Part shown: positions 1-6,423 of the stretch, in pieces
How positions within the stretch are numbered: the stretch's first letter is position 1
How the letters are laid out: every line of letters starts with the position of its first letter
Notes under the pieces: model-generated
What the model was told of the DNA's origin: nothing
The model's database searches: none
Seen by the model: the letters and a program-made list of their open reading frames with translations, nothing else
Source of the DNA: Actinomycetes bacterium
GTDB lineage: Bacteria > Actinomycetota > Actinomycetes > Actinomycetales > Cellulomonadaceae
DNA length: 10,461 nt
Assembly (NCBI GenBank): GCA_023401045.1
Contig: JAEXEM010000377.1
Coordinates: 1-10,461, forward strand
Direction of reading: 5' to 3'
Translations under genes and position numbers: made by a program

Positions 1-2
1 TG

Positions 3-1136
3 CCCGGCCTCGCCGGGAGCCGCACGCTGCTGCACGCCGGCCCACCGATCGAGGTCGGGCGGATGTGCGGTCCGATGCGGGGCGCGCTCGTGGGCGCCGC
101 GATCTTCGAGGGCTGGGCGGACGACCGGGCGCAGGCCGAGGCGCTGCTCGACAGCGGCGCCGTGCGGGTCGCCCCCTGCCACCACCACGGTGCCGTCGGC
201 CCCATGGCCGGGGTGCTCGCCCCGTCGATGCCCGTGCTCGTCGCGCAGGACGGGGACCGGTCGGCCTTCGCGTCGCTCAACGAGGGGCTGGGCAAGGTGC
301 TGCGCTTCGGCGCGTTCGACGACGAGGTCGTCGGGCGGCTGCGCTGGATGCGCGACGTGCTCGGGCCCGTCCTGGACGCCGCGCTCGTCGCCCACGGCCC
401 CGTCGACGTGACGTCCCTCGTGGGGCAGGCCCTCGCGATGGGGGACGAGGGTCACAACCGCAACATGGCCGCGACCAGCCTGCTCACCCGGCGGCTCGCG
501 CCCGTGCTCGCGCGGCAGGAGCACGGCGTCGAGGCCCTGACGTTCCTCGCGGGGAACGACCACTTCGCGCTCAACGTGTCCATGGCCGCGGCCAAGCTCG
601 CCATGGACGCCGCCGTCGGCGTCCCGGGGTCGTCCCTGGTCACGGCGATGGCCCGCAACGGCGTGGAGTTCGGTCTGCGTGTCGCCGGGACCGGTGACCG
701 GTGGTTCACCGCACCCGTCGGCCCCGCGGACGGCCTGTTCTTCCCCGGGTACTCCATCGACGACGCGAACCCCGACCTCGGCGACTCCGCGATCACCGAG
801 ACCCTCGGGATCGGCGGGTTCGCGATGGCCGCCGCGCCGGCGATCACGCGGTTCGTCGGGGGGACCCCGGACGACGCGCTGGAGACCACGCGCCGCATGC
901 GCCGCATCACGCTCGGCCCGCACCCGGCGTACCCCCTGCCGCCGCTGAACTTCGCCGGGACGCCCAGCGGCATCGACGTCCTCAGGGTCCTCGACACCGG
1001 TGTGCTGCCCGTCATCAACACGGGCATCGCCCACCGGGAGGCCGGCGTCGGCCAGATCGGCGCGGGGATCGTCGAGGCGCCGCCCGAGGTGTTCCTCGCC
1101 GCGGTCCGCGGACTGCACGCGGCGAGGTGGTCATGA
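3..1136 (+). CDS. DUF1116 family protein (YlbE/AllG-like), probable carbamoyltransferase subunit, 5' end cut by window edge
   Basis: The reading frame is open from the left edge of the window, so the visible 377 codons lack the true N-terminus. The ATG at position 63 lies inside a conserved stretch (LLHAGPPIE, then MCGPMRGALVGA) and is not the start. Other family hallmarks are CHHHGAVGPMAG, LNEGLGKVLRFGA, RLRWMRDVL and MGDEGHNRN (from about visible residue 146). All match E. coli YlbE/AllG as I recall it. In E. coli, AllG together with FdrA/AllF and YlbF/AllH forms oxamate carbamoyltransferase, which interconverts oxalurate plus phosphate with oxamate plus carbamoyl phosphate. The next gene is carbamate kinase, overlapping by 4 bp (ATGA), the expected consumer of carbamoyl phosphate. 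Family membership is seen in the sequence; the substrate is inferred and could differ from oxalurate. YahG is a paralogue of unclear function, so the gene symbol is left open. Confidence 0.9.
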   Translation, partial: PGLAGSRTLLHAGPPIEVGRMCGPMRGALVGAAIFEGWADDRAQAEALLDSGAVRVAPCHHHGAVGPMAGVLAPSMPVLVAQDGDRSAFASLNEGLGKVLRFGAFDDEVVGRLRWMRDVLGPVLDAALVAHGPVDVTSLVGQALAMGDEGHNRNMAATSLLTRRLAPVLARQEHGVEALTFLAGNDHFALNVSMAAAKLAMDAAVGVPGSSLVTAMARNGVEFGLRVAGTGDRWFTAPVGPADGLFFPGYSIDDANPDLGDSAITETLGIGGFAMAAAPAITRFVGGTPDDALETTRRMRRITLGPHPAYPLPPLNFAGTPSGIDVLRVLDTGVLPVINTGIAHREAGVGQIGAGIVEAPPEVFLAAVRGLHAARWS

Positions 1137-2143
1137 ACCGCACCGCGCTGGTCGCGATCGGCGGCAACGCGCTCGTCCTCGACGGGGAGCCGGGCTCGGT
1201 CGAGCGGCAGCAGGAACGTGCCGACGCGTTCGGCGACCTCGTCGCGGACCTCGTCTCCGACGGCTGGACCGTCCTGGTCACCCACGGCAACGGACCGCAG
1301 GTCGGGTTCATCCTGCGCCGCGGGGAGCTCGTCGCGCCCGACGCCGGCATCGAGGGCCTGCCCGCGCTGCCGCTGTGGCTGGCGGTCGCCGACAGCCAGG
1401 GCGGCATCGGGCACATCCTCGCCGTCGCCATCGACAACGCCCTCGAGCGGCGTGCCCGCGCCGAGCGCGCCGTCGTCGTCCTCACCCACGCCGAGGTCGA
1501 CCCGCAGGACCCGGCGTTCGCCGCCCCGACCAAGCCGATCGGCGGCGCCATGACCGCCGACGTCGCCCGGCAGCGCGTCGCCGAGGAGGGCTGGACGGTC
1601 ACGCAGACCGGCGCGGACACGTTCCGGCGCGTGGTGCCGAGCCCTCGCCCGCGGCGCATCGTCGAGTCCGACGCGATCCGCACCCTCATGGACGCCGGGT
1701 CCGTGGTGGTCGCGGCCGGGGGCGGCGGGATCCCCGTCGTGCGGCAGGACGGGGCCTGGCACAGCGTCGACGCCGTCATCGACAAGGACCGCGCGTCGGC
1801 GCTGCTCGCGGCGACCGCAGGTGTCGACACCCTCGTGCTCGTCACCGGTGTCGACGAGGTGTACCTCGGCTACGGCACCCCGGGGCAGCGGGCCCTGCGC
1901 GAGGTCGCCGCCGACGAGCTCCGCGCGCACCTCGCGGCCGGCGAGTTCCCCGCCGGCTCGATGGGCCCGAAGGTCGAGTCGGCCCTCGCCTTCGTCGACG
2001 CCGGCGGGCGGCACGCGGTGATCACGTCCCTCACCGCCCTGCGGGACGCGCTCGCCGGCGGCTCGGGGACGCACCTGATCGGCCGGGACCACCGGGGTCC
2101 CGACAGCTCCACCCCCCCAACCCCTCTCCAGGGACAGGAGTGA
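1133..2143 (+). CDS. arcC: Carbamate kinase (ArcC/AllK type)
   Basis: Encodes a 336-residue carbamate kinase, which transfers phosphate between carbamoyl phosphate and ADP, giving ATP, ammonia and CO2 in the catabolic direction. Motifs of the amino acid kinase fold are in order: AIGGNAL at residues 8-14, THGNGPQVG at 50-58, a glycine-rich AAGGGG near 193-199, VIDKDRAS near 214, and FPAGSMGPKV near 270-283. The frame is open far upstream of 1133, but the ATG at 1133 is the right start because it places the first beta strand (TALVAIGGNAL) at the N-terminus and overlaps the DUF1116 stop by 4 bp, implying translational coupling. Next to DUF1116 and a ureide-type hydrolase the role is probably ATP recovery, like AllK, rather than the arginine deiminase pathway, since no arcA or arcB is visible. 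The protein runs about 18 residues beyond the usual family end (GTHLIG) into a Pro/Ser/Thr-rich tail. Confidence 0.94.
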   Translation: MNRTALVAIGGNALVLDGEPGSVERQQERADAFGDLVADLVSDGWTVLVTHGNGPQVGFILRRGELVAPDAGIEGLPALPLWLAVADSQGGIGHILAVAIDNALERRARAERAVVVLTHAEVDPQDPAFAAPTKPIGGAMTADVARQRVAEEGWTVTQTGADTFRRVVPSPRPRRIVESDAIRTLMDAGSVVVAAGGGGIPVVRQDGAWHSVDAVIDKDRASALLAATAGVDTLVLVTGVDEVYLGYGTPGQRALREVAADELRAHLAAGEFPAGSMGPKVESALAFVDAGGRHAVITSLTALRDALAGGSGTHLIGRDHRGPDSSTPPTPLQGQE

Positions 2144-2145
2144 CG

Positions 2146-2838
2146 ATGATGATCACAGTGGACGCGGACCCGTTCGCGTACACGTTCGACCCGGGCCGCG
2201 TCGCGCTGCTCTGCATCGACTTCCAGCGTGACTTCATGGAGGCCGGTGGTTTCGGCGAGTCGCTCGGGAACGACGTGTCCCGGCTGCGGACGACGATCGA
2301 GCCGACCCGGGCCGTCCTCGCGGAGTTCCGCCGCCGCGGCTGGCCGGTCATCCACACGCGCGAGGGCCACCGCCCGGACCTGGGCGACCTGTTCCCCAGC
2401 AAGCGCGACCGGGGCAACCCGTCGCTGCGGATCGGCGAGGAGGGGCCGATGGGGCGCCTGCTCGTGCGCGGCTCGCAGGGGCACGGCATCGTGCCGGAGC
2501 TCGCCCCCGTCGACGGCGAGGTCGTCCTCGACAAGCCGGGCAAGGGCTCCTTCTACGCCACGGACCTCGAGACGGTGCTGCGGGCGCGCGGCATCACGCA
2601 CCTCGTCGTCACGGGCGTCACCACGGAGGTCTGCGTGCAGTCCACCGTGCGCGAGGCGAACGACCGCGGGTTCGAGTCGCTCGTCCTGTCCGACTGCACC
2701 GGCTCCTACTTCCCCGAGTTCCACGAGTCCGCCCTGGCGATGTTCTCCGCGCAGGGCGCCATCGTCGGCTGGGTGGCCGACTCGTCCCGTCTGCTCGGCG
2801 CCCTCGGCACCGACGTCCCCGAAGGAGGCGCCCGATGA
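2146..2838 (+). CDS. Isochorismatase-superfamily cysteine hydrolase, biuret hydrolase-like
   Basis: Encodes a 230-residue amidohydrolase with the cysteine hydrolase triad: Asp25 in CIDFQRDF, Lys130 in VVLDKPGKGSF and Cys163 in VTTEVCVQ. The Lys-Cys spacing of 33 equals that in Rhizobium biuret hydrolase (Lys142/Cys175). Further stretches match that enzyme as I recall it: DADPF near the N-terminus, HTREGHRPDL at 70-79, DKPGKGSF then ATDLE at 129-142, and REANDRG at 169-175. Biuret hydrolase turns biuret into allophanate and ammonia; triuret hydrolase and RutB (ureidoacrylate) are related alternatives. The start is ATG 2146 or the adjacent ATG 2149; both follow the ribosome binding site GACAGGAG at 2133-2140. 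The gene lies 2 bp after carbamate kinase and overlaps the permease by 4 bp. The fold and triad are certain; biuret, or another ureide such as an oxalurate precursor, is an inference. Confidence 0.9.
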   Translation: MMITVDADPFAYTFDPGRVALLCIDFQRDFMEAGGFGESLGNDVSRLRTTIEPTRAVLAEFRRRGWPVIHTREGHRPDLGDLFPSKRDRGNPSLRIGEEGPMGRLLVRGSQGHGIVPELAPVDGEVVLDKPGKGSFYATDLETVLRARGITHLVVTGVTTEVCVQSTVREANDRGFESLVLSDCTGSYFPEFHESALAMFSAQGAIVGWVADSSRLLGALGTDVPEGGAR

Positions 2839-4769
2839 GCGCCACGACCGCCGACCGCGTCCAGCTGCGCTGGTGGACCCGCGGCGACTGGAACGGGCTG
2901 TTCGGCCTCGGCACGAACGTCCTGCTCAACGTCATCGTCCTCACCGGCCTGTGCCTGGCGGTCGTGCAGATCCCCTCCGAGACGGTCTACGGGCGGATCC
3001 TGCCGGCCCTCGGCATCGCGTTGCCGCTGGGCAACATCTGGTACGCGGTGCTCGCGCGGCGCCTGGCGCGGCGCGAGAACCGCACCGACGTCACCGCGCT
3101 GCCGTACGGGCCGTCGGTGCCGCACACGTTCATCGTCGTGTTCGTCGTCATGCTGCCCGTCACGCTGGCGACCGGCGACCCGCTCGCCGGCTGGCGCGCC
3201 GGCCTGACGTGGGCGTTCATCATCGGGATCATCGTGCTCCTCGGCGCGCTGTTCGGCCCGTGGCTGCGCAGGATCACCCCGCGCGCAGCGCTGCTCGGCG
3301 CCCTCGCCGGCATCTCCATCACGTTCATCTCGATGAGCCCGGCCGCGCAGATGTGGCAGGCCCCGTGGATCGCGTTCGTCGCGCTCGGCTTCATCCTCGT
3401 CGGGTGGCTCGGCGGGCGGCGCATGCCGTTCGACGCGCCCGTCGGGCTCATCGCGGTCGTCGTGTCGACGGTCGTCGCGTGGGTCGCCGTCGCGCTCGGC
3501 TGGTCGGGCGTCCTCGAGCCGTCCGCCGTGTCGCAGGCGGTCGGCGACCTCGCGCTGCGGCTGCCGTTCCCGACCGGTGACGTCGTCACCGGCATGGCGG
3601 ACATCGCCCCGCTGCTCGCGTCGGCGATCCCGCTCGGCATCTACAACTTCACCGAGGGCATGACGAACGTCGAGTCGGCCGCGGCCGCCGGCGACCGGTA
3701 CTCGGCGCGGCAGGTCCTGGCCGCCGACGGCCTCGGCGCCGTCGTCGGGTCGTTCCTCGGCTCGCCCTTCCCGCCGGCCGTGTACATCGGCCACCCCGGC
3801 TGGAAGGCCGCTGGTGGGCGCATCGGCTACTCGCTGGTCACGGGCATCGTCGTGGCGGTGGTCTGCTTCACCGGCCTCGTGGGGCTGTTCCTCGCGGTGT
3901 TCCCCATGCAGGCGCTGGTGCCGGTCCTGCTCTACATCGGCCTGGTCATCGGCGGGCAGGCGTTCAACGTCAACGCGCGCCGCTACGCCCCGGCGATCGT
4001 CCTCGCGATGATCCCGAGCATCGCCGAGTGGGCGACGGGGCAGATCAACAACGCCCTGTCGTCCGCCGGGACGACGGCCGCGGAGGTCGGCGTGGACAAC
4101 CTCGTCGCCAACGGCGTCGTGTACGACGGCCTGCACCTGCTGGGCCAGGGTGCGGTCCTCGTGGGCATCCTGCTCGGCGCGATCGCGTGCTTCGTCATCG
4201 ACCGGCGCATGTACGCGGCGGCCCTGACCGCCGGCATCGCGGCCGTCCTGTCGTTCTTCGGCCTCATCAACGCCGTGGGTGTGGGGGTCAACGCGTCGCC
4301 GGGCGTCACCGTCGGGTACGTGTTCCTCGCTCTCGTCCTGCTCGGGTTCGGCTGGAGGGAGCGCCACGACACGGCGCGCCCGCTGGACGACGAGGTGCTG
4401 TTCGTCAACGGCACGCTCATGCGCGGCCTGGAGCTGCACGCCAACCTCGCAGGCGCGGAGTTCGTCGAGGAGGTGGCCACGGCACCCCGGTACCGGGTGC
4501 ACTCGATCGGCGACGTCCACCCCGGCATGTACCGCGTCGCGGACGACGAGGAGGGCGCCTCCATCACCGGTGAGCTGTACCTGGTGCCGACCGAGGTGCT
4601 GCTCAAGGTCATCGAGGGGGAGCCCCCCGGCCTGTACCGCGGTCCGGTCGAGCTGGCCGACGGGCGCGTCGTGCCCGGCATCCTGTTCCGCCGCGACCTG
4701 GCGGAGGAGCACCCCGAGATCACTCGGCACGGCGGGTGGCGGCAGTACCTCGCCGCAGGCTCCGTCTGA
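2835..4769 (+). CDS. NCS2/AzgA-like nucleobase-type permease fused to an allophanate-hydrolase-C/GGCT-like domain
   Basis: Encodes a 644-residue protein, longer than the usual 430-500 of the NCS2 superfamily. Residues about 20-510 hold a dozen or so hydrophobic segments. NFTEGMTNVE at 271-280 and PFPPAVYIGHPGWKAAGGR at 311-329 occupy the places of the substrate-site and Gly-rich signatures of AzgA-like xanthine/uracil permeases. Residues about 515-625 form a soluble domain beginning LFVNGTLMRG (522-531), then TAPRYRVHSIGDVHPGMYR, GASITGELYLVP, EGEPPGLY and VELADGRVVPG. This pattern is that of the C-terminal domain of allophanate hydrolase and the related gamma-glutamylcyclotransferase-like fold. 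The tail follows the last helix, so it should be cytoplasmic if that helix exits inward. The start is ATG 2835, overlapping the previous stop, with GAAGGAGG at 2821-2828. It probably imports the ureide or heterocycle used by this operon; the tail may process or sense it. Confidence 0.88.
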   Translation: MSATTADRVQLRWWTRGDWNGLFGLGTNVLLNVIVLTGLCLAVVQIPSETVYGRILPALGIALPLGNIWYAVLARRLARRENRTDVTALPYGPSVPHTFIVVFVVMLPVTLATGDPLAGWRAGLTWAFIIGIIVLLGALFGPWLRRITPRAALLGALAGISITFISMSPAAQMWQAPWIAFVALGFILVGWLGGRRMPFDAPVGLIAVVVSTVVAWVAVALGWSGVLEPSAVSQAVGDLALRLPFPTGDVVTGMADIAPLLASAIPLGIYNFTEGMTNVESAAAAGDRYSARQVLAADGLGAVVGSFLGSPFPPAVYIGHPGWKAAGGRIGYSLVTGIVVAVVCFTGLVGLFLAVFPMQALVPVLLYIGLVIGGQAFNVNARRYAPAIVLAMIPSIAEWATGQINNALSSAGTTAAEVGVDNLVANGVVYDGLHLLGQGAVLVGILLGAIACFVIDRRMYAAALTAGIAAVLSFFGLINAVGVGVNASPGVTVGYVFLALVLLGFGWRERHDTARPLDDEVLFVNGTLMRGLELHANLAGAEFVEEVATAPRYRVHSIGDVHPGMYRVADDEEGASITGELYLVPTEVLLKVIEGEPPGLYRGPVELADGRVVPGILFRRDLAEEHPEITRHGGWRQYLAAGSV

Positions 4770-4784
4770 CCGCGCGCGCCGGGT

Positions 4785-4812
4785 GACGCACGGACCACGC
4801 ACCTCCGTCGTC
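4785..4812. terminator. Possible bidirectional terminator between convergent operons
   Basis: The 47-bp gap between the permease stop (4769) and the acetamidase stop (4817) contains an inverted repeat: GACG-c-ACGGA at 4785-4794 pairs with TCCGT-CGTC at 4804-4812, giving 9 base pairs with one bulged C and a 9-nt loop. No T-tract follows on either side, so this is only a plausible factor-assisted or hairpin terminator. The position between two convergent operons is the main support. Confidence 0.3.
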
Positions 4813-4816
4813 GGGC

Positions 4817-5986
4817 TCAGGCCCAGGCCAGCCAGTCGCGCTTGGCGATCCGGCAGTGCACGCCCTTGACCGCGTCGACGACCTGGCTCACCTCGAAGTC
4901 GCCCGCCGCGGACAGGTAGGCGAGCGCGACCGAGCGCGGCACCCCGAACCGGCCGTGGAGGAAGGCGACGGCGTTGCGCACGGCCGCGCGCATCGCCTCG
5001 TCGAGGTCGGCGTCGAGGCCGGTCGGCAGCCAGTGCGTCGCGGTCTCGACGACGGGGCCGCCCGCCGTGCCGAGCACCGCCGTGCTGTCCTGGGCCCGCA
5101 GGACCGAGAGCCGCAGGGTCGCGCGCAGCGAGGCCTCGAGCGCGGTGAGCGCGACCTCGCCGTTGCCCTGCGCGAAGTGCGGGTCACCGGCGAAGAAGAG
5201 CGCGCCGTCGACACCGACCGGCAGGTAGAGCGTCGAGCCGACGCCGGTGTGCTTGACGTCGATGTTGCCGCCGTACGTGCCCGGCGGCACCGAGTGCTGC
5301 GGCTCGTCGGTCGGCGCCGCGACGCCCATGAGGCCGAGGAACGGGTCGAGCCCGAACTCGACGGTCCGCCCGCCGCCGGCGTCGATGAGGCCGACGTCGC
5401 GCCCGCCGCGGTGCTCGACCCACGAGAAGTGGCTCACCGTGCCGTCGCTGACGATGGCGTCGACGTGACGGGTCGGGGTCGAGTCGAGGTCCTCGGGGAA
5501 CTCCCCGGCGAGCGCGCCGTACCCGTGCCGGTTGCTGACGAAGCCGTAGGGCACGCGGCGGTCGAGTCGCAGCACGTCGACGCGCAGCACGTCCCCGGCC
5601 CGGGCGCCGGCAACGTGCACCGGGCCGGTGACGACGTGCGGGCCGTCGTCCGGGCCGTTGGGCAGCGCCGAGGCGGCGACCTCGACGGCGTCGGCGAGCA
5701 CGTCCGTCACCCCGAACTGCGCGAGGTAGCGCGCCGGGTCGCGGCCCTGGTCGGCGAGCAGGCCCTCGTGGCTGAGGGTGTCGATCGTCAGCGTGGCGCC
5801 GTCCGGCACGTCGAGCACCGCCGGGGTGGCCCGGTTCGGGAGCCAGCCCCAGTGGGCGTCGGCGGCCCGCGTCGGCAGGTAGTGCTCACCGGGCACCGGG
5901 CCCTCGCCGGGCTGCAGCACGGGGTGCGCCGTGGCGGAGGCGACGGCGGCGGAGGCGACGGTGGGGTCGATGGCGGTGGCGGTCAT
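4817..5986 (-). CDS. Acetamidase/formamidase family amidohydrolase
   Basis: Encodes 389 residues, close to the roughly 400 of the FmdA/AmdA family, which hydrolyses short amides such as formamide or acetamide to the acid and ammonia in the cytoplasm. Family signatures include an N-terminal WGWLPNRATPAVLDVPDG stretch, GPVHVAGARAGDVLRVDVL, GTYGGNIDVKHTGVGS (GGNID at 239-243) and FAGDPHFAQGNGEVALTALE (GDPH at 267-270, Glu277), with the C-terminal AYLSAAGDFEVSQVVD. The frame is open far upstream, but the ATG at 5986 is chosen because it has GGAGG 6 nt upstream, overlaps the RidA stop by 4 bp (ATGA) and leaves a normal-length protein. It is last in the binding protein-transporter-RidA-amidase operon, so it probably releases ammonia from the imported compound. 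The exact amide cannot be read from sequence; members of this family also act on other small amides. Confidence 0.92.
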   Translation of the reverse strand: MTATAIDPTVASAAVASATAHPVLQPGEGPVPGEHYLPTRAADAHWGWLPNRATPAVLDVPDGATLTIDTLSHEGLLADQGRDPARYLAQFGVTDVLADAVEVAASALPNGPDDGPHVVTGPVHVAGARAGDVLRVDVLRLDRRVPYGFVSNRHGYGALAGEFPEDLDSTPTRHVDAIVSDGTVSHFSWVEHRGGRDVGLIDAGGGRTVEFGLDPFLGLMGVAAPTDEPQHSVPPGTYGGNIDVKHTGVGSTLYLPVGVDGALFFAGDPHFAQGNGEVALTALEASLRATLRLSVLRAQDSTAVLGTAGGPVVETATHWLPTGLDADLDEAMRAAVRNAVAFLHGRFGVPRSVALAYLSAAGDFEVSQVVDAVKGVHCRIAKRDWLAWA

Positions 5987-6420
5987 CGGGTACCTCCGGG
6001 GGTGGTGGCGCCGGTGAGCCCGACGACCAGGTCGATCTCGACGAGCGCGCCGACGGCCAGTCCGGTGACCCCGACGCACGTGCGGGCCGGCAGCCCGCGG
6101 GGGAACCACGTCTCGTACTCCGCGTTGAAGCGGGCGTAGTCCGTGAAGTCCGTGAGGTACGCGCGGACCATGAGGGTGTCCTCGAGGCGGGCGCCGCTGG
6201 CGTCGAGGACGGCCTCGAGGTTGCGCATCACCTGGCGGGTCTGGGCGACGACGTCCTCGCCGACGACCTCCCCCGTGACGGGGTGGGTCGGCATCTGGCC
6301 GGTCACCCACAGCGTGTCGTGCCAGCGCACGGCGTGGGCGAACGGGCCGACCTGGGCCGGCACGCCGGGGCTGCCGGTGTGGACGTACGCCTCGCGGGCG
6401 GGTCGGGTGTCGATGGTCAT
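5983..6420 (-). CDS. RidA (YjgF/YER057c/UK114) family protein
   Basis: Encodes a 145-residue member of the RidA superfamily, whose members hydrolyse reactive enamines/imines or, as in RutC, small aminoacrylate-type intermediates, usually as a trimer. Visible hallmarks are LWVTGQMP near 37-44, QTRQVMRNLEAVLDASG at 60-76, VRAYLTDFTDYARFN at 85-99, Arg113 in PARTCVGV and Glu128 in LVEIDLVV. The Arg-Glu spacing of 15 matches the catalytic pair of E. coli RidA (Arg105/Glu120), so the imine-binding site appears intact. The ATG at 6420 is preceded by GGAGGT at 6428-6433. It begins 3 bp after the transporter gene stop and overlaps the amidase start by 4 bp. Its role is probably to clear or deaminate an unstable product of the amide pathway. 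The subfamily is not assigned. Confidence 0.93.
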   Translation of the reverse strand: MTIDTRPAREAYVHTGSPGVPAQVGPFAHAVRWHDTLWVTGQMPTHPVTGEVVGEDVVAQTRQVMRNLEAVLDASGARLEDTLMVRAYLTDFTDYARFNAEYETWFPRGLPARTCVGVTGLAVGALVEIDLVVGLTGATTPGGTR

Positions 6421-6423
6421 GCG

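Noticed and set aside
452..2092. A 546-codon open frame on the - strand opposite DUF1116 and carbamate kinase
   Set aside because: Its translation is Arg/Ala/Gly/Asp-rich without any recognisable domain, and it covers two clear genes on the + strand. Such antisense frames arise routinely from the third-position G/C bias in DNA this GC-rich.
1133..2143. Arginine deiminase pathway
   Set aside because: Carbamate kinase is present, but no arginine deiminase, ornithine carbamoyltransferase or arginine/ornithine antiporter is visible, and the neighbours fit ureide use instead.
2706..4802. A 698-codon open frame on the - strand opposite the permease
   Set aside because: The translation is dominated by Arg, Asp, Glu and His in a low-complexity pattern and lies wholly against a well-supported membrane protein gene; a composition artefact.
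2146..6420. A pyrimidine (Rut) pathway, suggested by the RutB-like hydrolase, RutC-like RidA and RutG-like permease folds
   Set aside because: There is no RutA monooxygenase or RutD/E/F gene in the window, the genes are split over two convergent operons, and the hydrolase resembles biuret hydrolase more than RutB.
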